The position numbers were made by a program, and so were the translations under genes. The notes under the pieces were generated by a model. The model did not search any database and was not told where the DNA came from. It saw only the letters and a program-made list of their open reading frames with translations. This document shows positions 34,405 to 44,106 of a stretch of 64,000 bases of DNA, piece after piece. The stretch spans positions 1 through 64,000 of the forward strand of contig JBMNJV010000004.1 in the NCBI GenBank assembly GCA_050951845.1, written 5' to 3'. The DNA comes from UBA5436 sp050951845. Lineage in GTDB: Bacteria > Bacillota > Clostridia > Saccharofermentanales > DTU023. Positions within the stretch are counted from its first letter, which is position 1. Every line of letters begins with the position of its first letter.

Positions 34405-35622
34405 TTATTTTTCAAGTTTACGTAAAAGATTATTAATTTTGGAGGTTGGAGAAATTAAGCTGGTCATTGAAGCATTATGATTCATTGCATCAATCAGTAA
34501 AGCAACAAATTTTGTCATGTCGGCGGAAACAAACCAGGGTGTCTCCAGAATTTCCTGAGGTGTATAAATTAAATTAGTGGCGATTACCCGATCAATAAAA
34601 CCTTCTTCATAATATTTATTAAAAGAATCGATACCGTTTGCAAATAAAGCAAAAGTAACTGCGGCAAAAATGCGTTTTGCCCCCCTGGTTTTGAGTGATT
34701 TAGCCAGATCCAAGAGTGAATCGCCTGATGAAATCATATCGTCAACTATTAAAACATCATAACCTTCAACCGAATCACCGAGGAACTCATGGGCGATGAT
34801 CGGATTCCTGCCATCAACAATACTGGAATAATCGCGTCTTTTGTAAAAAGTACCGAGCGGTAAGCCGAGCATTGAAGCGAAGTACATTGAACGTTGAATA
34901 GCACCTTCATCCGGACTGACGATCATCATCGATTCAGGTTTGATTACTATATCCGGTACTGACTTGATCAGAGCTTTTAAAATCTGATAAGTAGAAGGAA
35001 TGGATTCAAAACTGGAAGTAGGCACAGCATTGGCGACTCTGTCGTCATGTGCATCAAAAGTGATGAAGTTACTGATTCCCAAATCAAAAATATCTTCCAG
35101 CATATACGCGCAATCGAGAGATTCCCGGGAGTTTCTGCGATGTTGTCTGCCTTCATACAGGAAAGGCATGATAACATTAATTCTGCGCGCTTTACCGGAA
35201 GCAGCAAGAATAATTCTTTTCAAATCCTGGTAATGATCATCCGGACTGAAATGATTGGTTAAGCCGCGCATTTTATAGGTGCAGCTGTAATTGGTCACGT
35301 CACAGATGATATAAAGGTCATGACCGCGAATGGTTTGAGCAATTACACCTTTGCCTTCTCCTGAAGAGAAGCGGATAGTTTCGGCATAAATGTTATAGTC
35401 ATCACGCAGAAAACCGGCATTGCTGATGTCATCGGAAACATGATCCAGATATTCGTGTCTTCTTTTGACTAAGTATTTATTTACCTGATCACCGAACTGT
35501 TTTGCTCCGGTCAGGGAAATGATTCCTACCGGACCATGGGCAGGCATCGGATTATCACCATACTGATCGTATCGATAATAATTGATGTTATCACGATCTA
35601 TTGCTCGCTTTTTTTTGGCCAT
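34405..35622 (-). CDS. prs: Divergent ribose-phosphate pyrophosphokinase (copy 2)
   Basis: Makes PRPP from ribose-5-phosphate and ATP. The 405 residues have the PRPP-binding loop LIVDDMISSGDSLLDLA (near 285-300) and the FITFDAHDDRVANAVP metal/ribose segment. The usual Y-x-RQDR loop is replaced by FLYEGRQHRRNSRESLDCA, and the protein is about 85 residues longer than classic Prs, with an extra N-terminal stretch. A close paralogue precedes it with a 32-base overlap. AAAGGAG is upstream of the ATG. It could be a catalytic subunit pairing with the other copy, or a regulatory homologue; the sequence does not decide. Confidence 0.82.
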   Translation of the reverse strand: MAKKKRAIDRDNINYYRYDQYGDNPMPAHGPVGIISLTGAKQFGDQVNKYLVKRRHEYLDHVSDDISNAGFLRDDYNIYAETIRFSSGEGKGVIAQTIRGHDLYIICDVTNYSCTYKMRGLTNHFSPDDHYQDLKRIILAASGKARRINVIMPFLYEGRQHRRNSRESLDCAYMLEDIFDLGISNFITFDAHDDRVANAVPTSSFESIPSTYQILKALIKSVPDIVIKPESMMIVSPDEGAIQRSMYFASMLGLPLGTFYKRRDYSSIVDGRNPIIAHEFLGDSVEGYDVLIVDDMISSGDSLLDLAKSLKTRGAKRIFAAVTFALFANGIDSFNKYYEEGFIDRVIATNLIYTPQEILETPWFVSADMTKFVALLIDAMNHNASMTSLISPTSKINNLLRKLEK

Positions 35623-36865
35623 TGTTTTCTCCTTTGAATGACTTCAATAATGCATGAATTCTTTCGGTCGGGTTAATTAATTTGGAAAGTGAAGCATCAT
35701 GATTAATCCCGTCAATCAATAATGCCAAATATTTTGCCAGATTAACATCGCAAAACCACTCGGTTTCCAATAATTCCGGCGGTCGATAGGCGAGATTCGT
35801 GGCAAATATTTTATGAATTAAACCGTTATTATATGCTCGATTAAATTGTTCAATACCTTCGGAAAATTGTGCGAAAGAAACAGCTACGAACACTCTTCTT
35901 GCATCCTGAGCTTTAAGCTGTTCGGCACATTCCAAAACAGTATTGCCAGAATCAAGCATATCATCTACGATCAACATATCTTTTCCGGAGATATTATCAC
36001 CGAGAAATTTCTTTTCCGCAGTTCTTTTAAGTTTTTGTAAAGTATATTCGCTTTTGTTTAATAATCTGGGATCGTATTTACGGTAAAAAATACCGAGCGG
36101 TACGCGCAGAACGGAAGCATAATATATGCAACGGCTGATTGCAGCTTCATCTGCACTGATAACCATAAAATGATCTTTATCAATTTGCAGGTCGGGACAT
36201 TCACTGAGTAATGCTTCAATTAATTGAAACGATGTTGCCGCCGATTCAAAATTATAACGCGGAACAGCATTGGCAATTCGATCATCATGTGCGTCGAACG
36301 TCACAAAATTTGAGATGCCTAATTCGAAAAGACGATTCAGCATAACGGAACAGTCCAAAGACTCTCTGGATTCACGCCGATAGCGCCGACCCTGATAAAG
36401 ATATGGCATTACAACGTTTACCCTTTTTGATACACCATGTGCAGCGGAAATCAAGCGGCATAAGTCCTCAAAATGTTCATCCGGACTGAGTGAAACGTCT
36501 TGGTTATATCTGATATAGCGCTGACCGTAATTCAAAACATCAGTAATGATAAACAGATCATGTCCCCGGACAGTATCTAAAATAGTAGCTTGCCCTTCAC
36601 CGGAATTAAAACGTTTTAAACTGACCGGAATACGATACTCGGGCCGATAGTAACCGGCAAGTTGATTTTGTTCGGGATATCTGGCTATTGTTATTGCACG
36701 GCGATTACATAAGTGGAAATTGATTGCGTCAGAAAAAGATGGTTCTAATTGATGAGTGATAATTCCGACTGGACCGATCGGCTGAAGAATTCGTTCATCA
36801 TAATTCCGGAGCACTAATGCTTCGGAACGTGAGACATGTTCTGGTTCATTTTTATTACTGGTCAT
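35591..36865 (-). CDS. prs: Divergent ribose-phosphate pyrophosphokinase (copy 1)
   Basis: 424 residues, colinear with the copy at 34405-35622 along the full length. Shared blocks are the start (GPVGIIT versus GPVGIIS), the Ser-Gly-Glu-Gly motif, RESLDC, FVTFDAHDDRIANAVP, and the PRPP loop LIVDDMLDSGNTVLECA. The YQGRRYRRESRES segment again stands in for the RQDR loop. A ten-residue insertion precedes the PRPP loop. It is the upstream gene of the pair and diverges from ysxC; the intergenic region has an inverted repeat AAATAGC-CTAA-GCTATTT at 36901-36918. Two adjacent genes suggest a heteromeric enzyme. Confidence 0.83.
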   Translation of the reverse strand: MTSNKNEPEHVSRSEALVLRNYDERILQPIGPVGIITHQLEPSFSDAINFHLCNRRAITIARYPEQNQLAGYYRPEYRIPVSLKRFNSGEGQATILDTVRGHDLFIITDVLNYGQRYIRYNQDVSLSPDEHFEDLCRLISAAHGVSKRVNVVMPYLYQGRRYRRESRESLDCSVMLNRLFELGISNFVTFDAHDDRIANAVPRYNFESAATSFQLIEALLSECPDLQIDKDHFMVISADEAAISRCIYYASVLRVPLGIFYRKYDPRLLNKSEYTLQKLKRTAEKKFLGDNISGKDMLIVDDMLDSGNTVLECAEQLKAQDARRVFVAVSFAQFSEGIEQFNRAYNNGLIHKIFATNLAYRPPELLETEWFCDVNLAKYLALLIDGINHDASLSKLINPTERIHALLKSFKGENNGQKKASNRS

Positions 36866-36933
36866 ATCTATCCATATAATTCTCTGTGCTTTGAGGCACC
36901 AAATAGCCTAAGCTATTTCAGCGGATTATTTAC

Positions 36934-36962
36934 TTGTGAACTTAAATAATTAAAGATATTAT
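36934..36962 (+). promoter_or_regulatory. Sigma-A-type promoter of ysxC
   Basis: TTGTGA (36934-36939), 17-base spacer, TATTAT (36957-36962). Transcription would begin near 36969, which also argues against an ysxC start at 36967. Confidence 0.55.
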
Positions 36963-36990
36963 ATCAATGTTCGCGAAGGGATACAAAGAA

Positions 36991-37584
36991 ATGAAAATAA
37001 ATTATCAAAATACGAAATTAGCACAAGTGGCAGGATTCGTTGAGCAGTTTCCACAAAACAATTTGCCGCAAATTGTGATTTCCGGCAAATCAAATGTCGG
37101 TAAATCAAGTCTGATCAATTCTTTATGTAATAATAAAAACTTAGCACGTACGAGCAGCAGCCCGGGAAAGACCAGACAGGTATTTTTTTATTTAATTGAT
37201 GAAAAATTTTATTTAGTAGATTTACCGGGTTACGGTTATGCGAAAACTTCTCATCGGGAAAAAGAAAAATTTTCTGATTTGACTAATCAATATCTGAATT
37301 CCGCAATGAATATAAATTTGATTATTCAGCTGATCGATATCCGGCATAAGCCCGGTCGTGAAGATCTGTTAATGCTAGAATGGATTAATCATTCAGGAAT
37401 TCCGTATGTCATCGTATTAACCAAGGCAGATAAATTAAAACGCAGTCAGATAAAACCTCAGATAAATTTAATCAAGCAGAGTTTATTGCCGGAAATGGCG
37501 GAGTCTTTTCAACCGATCGTTACGTCTGCGATTAATCGGCAAGGAATTGACAGTTTAAAATCGGCAATTCAAACAATTATCTGA
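36991..37584 (+). CDS. ysxC: Ribosome-assembly GTPase YsxC/EngB
   Basis: Small essential GTPase for 50S assembly. From ATG 36991 it has 197 residues with G1 GKSNVGKSS, the TRQVFFY effector region, G3 DLPGYGYAK, and G4 TKADKL. An in-frame ATG at 36967 has no ribosome binding site and lies on the predicted transcription start; GAAGGGA sits upstream of 36991. It may be co-transcribed with comEC, 70 bases downstream. Confidence 0.95.
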   Translation: MKINYQNTKLAQVAGFVEQFPQNNLPQIVISGKSNVGKSSLINSLCNNKNLARTSSSPGKTRQVFFYLIDEKFYLVDLPGYGYAKTSHREKEKFSDLTNQYLNSAMNINLIIQLIDIRHKPGREDLLMLEWINHSGIPYVIVLTKADKLKRSQIKPQINLIKQSLLPEMAESFQPIVTSAINRQGIDSLKSAIQTII

Positions 37585-37655
37585 TTTTCTGAAAAATACT
37601 AATATTTACCAAAAAAAACCGACTTGTCAATATTTCATTGTCGGATAATGTTGCT

Positions 37656-40169
37656 ATGTTAATTATCAATCAAACTGAAATGGATTTCAGTTTAGCTTGC
37701 AACGTATACGGAAAAAATATTATGAAATTAATATTTCAACAAAGAATCATTGCTCTGCTTTTTAATGCCGAACGTTACGGTCTGAAATTCGGTTGTTTTT
37801 TGCTTTGTTTAATTACTTATTCAGCACGTGATTACTATTTATTCGGTTTAATTGTGATATTTGTCTGTTCACTTTTCTTGATTTTTGCTTATTCATTCAT
37901 TTCACTGAGCAACCGGATTTTTTATTCAGTACTGCTGTGTTTATTGTTATGCCAGATGTGGCGTATTTCAGATGCTGCTTATCAAGCCCGGGAAATCAGG
38001 CAGAATATAGGGAAAACAGTTTATCAGGAACTTACTGCACAGAAAACTCTTTTTCAAACAAAAGGAGAAAATGAACTCAAGATCTATCAGAATAAAAATG
38101 GTGCAAAATTTGCCGTTTGGTTAACAGGAGAACAAAAATATTGGCACAAAATTGGCGGTTATTTCAGACCGGAAGATACACAAAAAGCCAGAAATCCGGG
38201 CGGTTTCGATCAGAAATCCTATTTGGCAAATCATAATTGCCATGCTGTTTTAGATTTACAGGATCCGAGTACTTCAATTGATCAGATTGCGATCAGAAAA
38301 CCGGTGATCGATCGAAATAAGTTATTAATTGATTTTCGTAATTATCTTGGCTCAAGTTTTGATACTGACACGGCAAGTTTTTTGCTCAGCTTATGTTTCA
38401 ATCAAAAGGAAAACCTGAGTCCGGATCTCAAACAAGATTTCCGGAATCTCGGTTTAAATCATATCTTAGCTGTTTCAGGATTTCACTTTGACTTATTTTT
38501 AATACCCTTACTGGAGGGATTTAAGGTAAAAAAACGGAATTTGAAAACGCAATTAGTTTTGTTATTACCTTTGATTTGCATCTACAATTGGCTTTGCGCT
38601 TATCCGGTCGGATTAGTCAGAGCCAGTTTGACCTACGGTATTTTTCTGATCGGCAAGTATTTCGGTCTGGGTTTTTCACGAAAAAACATCTTGTTAATCG
38701 TTACCCAGTTATTTTTGCTGATTAATCCCTGGCTGATTTTTCAAGTTGATTTCCAATTAAGTTTTGTGTCCGCCTTGACCATTTATTTTTATTTACCGCA
38801 TTTAAATAAGTATAGAATTATGCGAAAATCAAAATTTATTCAGAGTTTAGCTTTATCTTTATTGATTCAAATGACCATTATGCCTTTTTTAATAAAAAAT
38901 TTCGGTGTTTGGCAAATAGGAGTTATCTTACTTGGCGGCTTGCTGAATTTTCCCTTAACCGTGATTTATCTGACAGGCTTATTCAGTTTATATATTTATT
39001 TAATATTCGGATTTCTACACAATGTTTTGGTCTGGGATTCCATATTGATTAGTTTACCGGAAAAAATGATTGTAAAACTGCTTGAATTTTCAAATTGGCT
39101 GATAGGCAATGCATTAAATTTATTTTCTCGATTTGCTCGGGCTGATTTTTGGCTGAAATTGAAAAACAATCAAACTTCATTATTGACATGGTTGATTTTC
39201 GGATTGTTAATTTTAGGCCTCGGCATAACTTCAGGCAGATTTTTTAATAATCTTTTGCTCGAGAAACAAAGTATATCTTTAACTGTTAAACAGTACTTGC
39301 CCGGATTATTACTGATAATTATTTTGCTTTTTAATATTTTTCGCCCGCAACTCAATTGGCAGATCTGTTTTTTAGATGTCGGTCAAGGCGATTGCTGCCT
39401 GATAATTACACCTGCACGGGCCTGTATTTTGATTGACGGCGGCATTCCCGGGCAAGGTTATAAGACAATTATTCCGGCATTGAATTATTTCGGTATTACC
39501 AAGGTTGATTACGCCATAATCAGTCATCTTGACTCGGACCATTATGGCGGGATTGTTGATTTGCTCGAATTAAGGCGAATTAAACAACTTGTTTTTCCTG
39601 ATTCTGATTGTACCGGAAGTGAGAATAATGTATATGACGGAAGCAACAAGGCAAATACGATGAACATTAAAGCCTTATCTGATTTATGCCTGGCGAATGG
39701 TGTAAAATATCAAAAGGTTAAACAGTCGGATGTTTTAGAACTGGAACCTTTAAGCAATAAGCTTGATATTTTAATGCCTGCTCCGCAATTAATCGGAAAT
39801 GTTCGGGATCAAAACGAATACAGTTTATGCTTTGTTTTGGAAATAGAGGGACTTAATCTGATGTTCACCGGAGATATGAACAATCTGAATGAACAAATTT
39901 TAGTTTCTGAATATCAATTTGATAACATAGACATTCTTAAAGTTGCTCATCACGGTTCAAAATATTCAACTTCGGATAATTTTTTGAATGCTGTTAAACC
40001 GGAACTGGCAGTAATTTCTGTAGGAAATAACCAATATGGTCATCCTGCCCCGGAATTATTAGAGAGATTAACACAACACAATATTAAGATGAAACGTACA
40101 GATTTGAATGGTGCTATTATGTTAGAATTAATAAATAATCAATGGTATCTGACAACGTATATTGAATAA
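37656..40169 (+). CDS. comEC: DNA-uptake channel ComEC/Rec2
   Basis: Large polytopic protein of about 837 residues. It has an N-terminal hydrophobic part with an OB-like extracellular domain (about 110-200), the Competence domain with many transmembrane helices (FRNLGLNHILAVSGFHFDL is its signature), and a C-terminal metallo-beta-lactamase domain (FLDVGQGDCCLI, ISHLDSDHYGG, KVAHHGSKYSTS). The start is uncertain: TTG 37638, ATG 37656 and ATG 37722 are in frame, and none has a strong ribosome binding site. No other competence gene is in the window. Together with holA it is a usual clostridial pair. Confidence 0.93.
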   Translation: MLIINQTEMDFSLACNVYGKNIMKLIFQQRIIALLFNAERYGLKFGCFLLCLITYSARDYYLFGLIVIFVCSLFLIFAYSFISLSNRIFYSVLLCLLLCQMWRISDAAYQAREIRQNIGKTVYQELTAQKTLFQTKGENELKIYQNKNGAKFAVWLTGEQKYWHKIGGYFRPEDTQKARNPGGFDQKSYLANHNCHAVLDLQDPSTSIDQIAIRKPVIDRNKLLIDFRNYLGSSFDTDTASFLLSLCFNQKENLSPDLKQDFRNLGLNHILAVSGFHFDLFLIPLLEGFKVKKRNLKTQLVLLLPLICIYNWLCAYPVGLVRASLTYGIFLIGKYFGLGFSRKNILLIVTQLFLLINPWLIFQVDFQLSFVSALTIYFYLPHLNKYRIMRKSKFIQSLALSLLIQMTIMPFLIKNFGVWQIGVILLGGLLNFPLTVIYLTGLFSLYIYLIFGFLHNVLVWDSILISLPEKMIVKLLEFSNWLIGNALNLFSRFARADFWLKLKNNQTSLLTWLIFGLLILGLGITSGRFFNNLLLEKQSISLTVKQYLPGLLLIIILLFNIFRPQLNWQICFLDVGQGDCCLIITPARACILIDGGIPGQGYKTIIPALNYFGITKVDYAIISHLDSDHYGGIVDLLELRRIKQLVFPDSDCTGSENNVYDGSNKANTMNIKALSDLCLANGVKYQKVKQSDVLELEPLSNKLDILMPAPQLIGNVRDQNEYSLCFVLEIEGLNLMFTGDMNNLNEQILVSEYQFDNIDILKVAHHGSKYSTSDNFLNAVKPELAVISVGNNQYGHPAPELLERLTQHNIKMKRTDLNGAIMLELINNQWYLTTYIE

Positions 40170-40170
40170 G

Positions 40171-41238
40171 ATGAAAATGGCAAAGTATAATTTCAGAACA
40201 ATAAAAAAAGAAATCGATCGGGATATCTGGCATAACGGCTATCTTATTTATGGTGAAGAGCATTATTTAATTAAGCAGATAATAGATTTAATCTGCAGAA
40301 AATTCATTGAACCGCAAATGCGGGATATTGATTTGGTCAAAATAAAAGTCGGATCAAAATTATCTTCCGAAGATATCGAACGTGTTAAACAGGAGTTGCA
40401 GACTCCGGCATTTATGTCCGAGCGCAAAGTAATCTTACTCGAAAAAACGGGAATTTTTGCAAGAGCCGCGCAAGGTCAAGCGGAAGTTCACAAAAAAAAT
40501 CAGGAAGAATTTGCCCGGATTTTTTCTCTGTTAAATTCAGGCAGTTGTTTAATCTTTTATGAAGAAACCGTTGACGGTCGGCTCAAAAAGCATATCCGAA
40601 GCTGGCTGGAGGCAGGCGGGGTTCAGGTCGAAATAGGACGTGAAGAGATCAGTGTCTTGCGGCACTGGCTTCAAGTCAAGGCTCAACAAAAAAAATTGGG
40701 TTTAACGATTGAGGCCGCAGATAATTTAATTGATCGTTGTGAATCCGATATGACACAGCTTGAACAAGAGTTTAATAAAGCACTGTTATATGCGGAGTAT
40801 GCCGGATTACCGGGAATTGATTTAGCCACTATTGATCTGGTTTGCAAATCGGATGTCAGAGGTACGGTTTTTGATTTAACCGATGCGGTTTCGGCAGGTA
40901 AAACTGATCAGGCATTGAATTTACTGGATACTCTGTTAATTTTAAAAGAGCCGTTACCTTTGATCAGATTTATGTTTACCCGCCATATTAAACAGTTAAT
41001 CTGTGCCAAAGAACTGGGTAACGAACAACTCCTGATCAAGCAAATCGGCGTTTACCCCTTTGTTGCACGCAGATTGTTAAAGCAGGCGCGCAATATGTCA
41101 CTCAATGATTTGGAGCATTTCTATCGCTTAGCTTTTGAATCGGATTGGAAAGTCAAGCGCGGTCATATGACTGATCGCTTGTCCTTTGAAACCCTGCTGA
41201 TTGAAGCAAGTTTAACTTTTGCTAGCAAAGTTCGTTAA
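40171..41238 (+). CDS. holA: DNA polymerase III delta subunit (clamp loader)
   Basis: The delta subunit opens the beta clamp. The ~356 residues show a degenerate AAA+ module without Walker A and a C-terminal collar domain (IRFMFTRHIKQLICAKELG; RLLKQARNMSLNDLEHFYRLAFESD), typical HolA marks. The start ATG 40171 follows the comEC stop directly; a TTG at 40162 and an ATG at 40177 are also in frame, and no strong ribosome binding site is visible, so translation probably depends on coupling to comEC. Confidence 0.9.
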   Translation: MKMAKYNFRTIKKEIDRDIWHNGYLIYGEEHYLIKQIIDLICRKFIEPQMRDIDLVKIKVGSKLSSEDIERVKQELQTPAFMSERKVILLEKTGIFARAAQGQAEVHKKNQEEFARIFSLLNSGSCLIFYEETVDGRLKKHIRSWLEAGGVQVEIGREEISVLRHWLQVKAQQKKLGLTIEAADNLIDRCESDMTQLEQEFNKALLYAEYAGLPGIDLATIDLVCKSDVRGTVFDLTDAVSAGKTDQALNLLDTLLILKEPLPLIRFMFTRHIKQLICAKELGNEQLLIKQIGVYPFVARRLLKQARNMSLNDLEHFYRLAFESDWKVKRGHMTDRLSFETLLIEASLTFASKVR

Positions 41239-41295
41239 TAGTAGCTAAAATATAGAATGTTTGAAAAATTATAATTTGATGGAAGGAATGAGAAA

Positions 41296-41802
41296 ATGAG
41301 TTCATATCTTGAACAATGGAATGCAATGTTCCAAGATCAGCAAAGCCAGCAGCTGAATATGGCGGAAATTGACTTGTATTATCAATTGGAAACTGAAGCT
41401 TATGAAATTATTTTAGCTGAACCGCAAAAAGTATGGCAAGGAACGTTTGCCGATTTGAGAGAAAAATTCGGTTTTGGTAAAAAATCGGTGATTTTTACGG
41501 GATTTCTTGAAGGAATCAATTCAAGCCTGAAAGAAGAATTGGTTTTAGATAAAGTTGAAGATGATACCGAACTTAAAATCGACATTGATTTTGAAAAATT
41601 ATTTATTGCAATGCATGAAGCAAAAGCTGATTGGTTATACGGTATCAAAGCATGGAATGATATTATTGAACCCGAAAAACAACAGGAAATGTTGTATGAA
41701 TGGCGTCAAAGCAAAATTGTCCGGGTTGATAAAATCGGACGCAATGAGCCTTGTCCGTGCGGTAGCGGTAAAAAATATAAAAATTGCTGTGGCAAAAACT
41801 AG
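41296..41802 (+). CDS. SEC-C motif protein of unknown function
   Basis: 168 residues. The N-terminal 140 are helical and acidic without a named family. The C-terminus is a SEC-C zinc-binding motif, RNEPCPCGSGKKYKNCC (C-x-C-x8-C-C), of the kind that ends SecA and binds SecB or ribosomes. The secA gene at 56658 carries a very similar tail. GGAAGGA precedes the ATG. It lies between holA and asnS. A chaperone-adaptor role is only a guess. Confidence 0.75.
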   Translation: MSSYLEQWNAMFQDQQSQQLNMAEIDLYYQLETEAYEIILAEPQKVWQGTFADLREKFGFGKKSVIFTGFLEGINSSLKEELVLDKVEDDTELKIDIDFEKLFIAMHEAKADWLYGIKAWNDIIEPEKQQEMLYEWRQSKIVRVDKIGRNEPCPCGSGKKYKNCCGKN

Positions 41803-41850
41803 AGAGCTGTGACAAGACCGGAGGCAGCGGTAAAAAACTGGGAGGACAGG

Positions 41851-43245
41851 ATGGCTTATACTTTAGTTCGTGATTTGTTTTGCGGTCCTGAAGAGTATAC
41901 AGATCAAATTATTACGGTAGGCGGCTGGGTCAGAACGATCAGAGATCAAAAGAATTTCGGTTTCATTACTTTGAATGACGGCACTTTTTTCAAACCGTTG
42001 CAAATTGTTTTTGAACGGGAGTTTTTAGCAAATTTTGATGAAGTTGCAAAGATCGGTAACGGAGCGTCGATCACTGTCAAGGGTAAAATAGTTTTGACAC
42101 CCGATGCCAAGCAACCTTTTGAGATGAAAGCTGAACAGATTATTCCGGAGGGACCTGCTCCGGAAGATTATCCTCTGCAGCCGAAAAGACATACACCCGA
42201 ATTTTTACGAACCATCGCCCATTTACGTCCGCGGACTAATCTGTTTTCAGCTGTCTTCCGGGTTCGTTCAGAAGCATCTTATGCAATTCATAAGTTCTTT
42301 CATGATCGTAATTTTGTTTATGTCCATACTCCGATTATCACTGCAAGCGATGCGGAGGGAGCCGGGGAAATGTTTCGTGTATCGACCCTGGATCCGCATA
42401 ATCCTCCATTGACTGACAATGGAAAAATTGATTATAAACAGGATTTTTTCGGCAAAGAAACTCATTTGACCGTCAGTGGACAATTGGCGGGAGAAGCCTT
42501 TGCTTTGGCTTTTCGTAATATTTATACGTTCGGACCCACTTTCAGAGCGGAAAATTCCAATACCGCACGTCATGCTGCCGAGTTTTGGATGATTGAACCG
42601 GAGATAGCTTTTGCCGATCTTTATGATTGTACTCAATTGGCAGAAGATATGATTAAAGCGATTATCAATCATGTTTTGGTCTCCTGTCCTGAAGAAATGG
42701 CATTTTTTAATCAGTTTGTGGATAAAGGTCTGCTGGCCAGACTTGATGCAGTGGTTAACAGCAGATTTGCTTATCTGACTTATACGGAAGCGATTGATGA
42801 ATTGTTAAAAGCTGATCTTGATTTTGAATATCCGGTTAAATGGGGCAGTGATTTACAAACGGAACATGAACGCTATTTAACTGAAAAAGTATGTAAAGGC
42901 CCGGTTTTTGTTACGGATTATCCGAAAGACATCAAAGCGTTTTATATGAAGATGAATTCAGATGGTAAGACTGTGGCTGCGATGGACTGTCTGGTTCCGG
43001 GAATCGGTGAAATTGTCGGCGGAAGTCAAAGAGAAGATGATCCGGAAGTACTTAGAAAAAGAATTCTTGAAATCGGTTTAACGGAAGAGCAGTATGATTG
43101 GTATTTAGAACTGCGTGAATATGGTTCAATTCGTCATGCCGGTTATGGTTTGGGCTTTGAACGGATGATTATGTATCTGACGGGTGTTAATAATATCAGA
43201 GATGTCTTGCCGTTTCCGCGAACGGTCGGGCATGCTGAGTATTAA
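41851..43245 (+). CDS. asnS: Asparaginyl-tRNA synthetase
   Basis: Class II synthetase of 464 residues, the same length as E. coli AsnS. It has an N-terminal OB anticodon-binding domain (about 15-100), motif 2 (FRAENSNTARHAAEFWMIEPE) and motif 3 (GYGLGFERMIMYLTG), with the AsnRS-specific DFFGKETHLTVSGQL. It is not an aspartyl enzyme: the flipping-loop and GAGEMF context are those of AsnRS. GTG 41809 is in frame, but GGGAGG (41839-41844) sets the start at ATG 41851. A free AsnS implies that Asn-tRNA does not depend on transamidation. Confidence 0.95.
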   Translation: MAYTLVRDLFCGPEEYTDQIITVGGWVRTIRDQKNFGFITLNDGTFFKPLQIVFEREFLANFDEVAKIGNGASITVKGKIVLTPDAKQPFEMKAEQIIPEGPAPEDYPLQPKRHTPEFLRTIAHLRPRTNLFSAVFRVRSEASYAIHKFFHDRNFVYVHTPIITASDAEGAGEMFRVSTLDPHNPPLTDNGKIDYKQDFFGKETHLTVSGQLAGEAFALAFRNIYTFGPTFRAENSNTARHAAEFWMIEPEIAFADLYDCTQLAEDMIKAIINHVLVSCPEEMAFFNQFVDKGLLARLDAVVNSRFAYLTYTEAIDELLKADLDFEYPVKWGSDLQTEHERYLTEKVCKGPVFVTDYPKDIKAFYMKMNSDGKTVAAMDCLVPGIGEIVGGSQREDDPEVLRKRILEIGLTEEQYDWYLELREYGSIRHAGYGLGFERMIMYLTGVNNIRDVLPFPRTVGHAEY

Positions 43246-43367
43246 ATGAAAAGCTGAGTAAGCTTTGTATTAAATGAATAATATTGAGTATCAGATCGAA
43301 CGTTATTCATGAGTTTAAGTTCAATTTACTTTAATTCAATTTTCTACTGAAAAGAAAGGGTTAAAGT

Positions 43368-44057
43368 ATGAACACGAAATTGACAATCCAGGAATGGCCG
43401 CTTGCTGACCGGCCATATGAAAAATTAGAACAGCTGGGAACCAAAGCTTTATCTGATGCGGAACTGGTGGCTGCGGTCATCTCAAGCGGTGTGAATGGAA
43501 AAACATCAGTTGAGCTTGCAATGCAATTGCTCACAATTTACGATAATATCGGATTTTTGCAAACGGCAAGTCCGGAAGAATTACAAAAAGTAGCAGGTAT
43601 CGGACGTGTAAAGGCGATTAGGATTAAAGCCGCCGTTGAATTAGGTTATAGAGTAAGCAATTGCATAGCAAATCAGGAAAGGGAACAGTTGAACAGTTGT
43701 CAGAGAGCAATACTTTATTTTGAAAATCAATTAAGATTTTTACCGCGGGAAGAATTTCATCTGGCTTTGTTGAATATTAAACAGGAATTAATCAGAACAG
43801 TTCAAGTTTCGACAGGTGATATTAAATCGATTGAATTGGATGCCAGAGAGATTTTCCGGGAAGCGATCAGAAGCAATGCTGCAGGTGTGATCTTGGCCCA
43901 TAATCATCCAAGCGGAGATCCGACACCTTCAGAAAGAGATATTGTTACGACCAAGAAAATATATGAGATCGGTAAACAATTAAATGTTCATATTTTGGAT
44001 CATATTATTATCGGTGCAAAAGAATCGATCAGTTTGAAAGCCGCAGGCTATATTTAA
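43368..44057 (+). CDS. radC: RadC-family JAB-domain protein
   Basis: 229 residues: an N-terminal UPF0758 helix-hairpin-helix region (LQKVAGIGRVKAIRIKAAVELG) and a C-terminal JAB/MPN metalloprotease-like domain with the zinc motif HNHPSGDPTPSERD. All metal ligands are present. Despite its name, a role in DNA repair is doubtful. Its position before mreC matches the common clostridial order radC-mreB-mreC-mreD, but mreB is absent here. Confidence 0.94.
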   Translation: MNTKLTIQEWPLADRPYEKLEQLGTKALSDAELVAAVISSGVNGKTSVELAMQLLTIYDNIGFLQTASPEELQKVAGIGRVKAIRIKAAVELGYRVSNCIANQEREQLNSCQRAILYFENQLRFLPREEFHLALLNIKQELIRTVQVSTGDIKSIELDAREIFREAIRSNAAGVILAHNHPSGDPTPSERDIVTTKKIYEIGKQLNVHILDHIIIGAKESISLKAAGYI

Positions 44058-44106
44058 ATAAAGGATTATTAAGTTAAGAAAAATAATTTCAATCAGGTGA
44101 ATTAAA

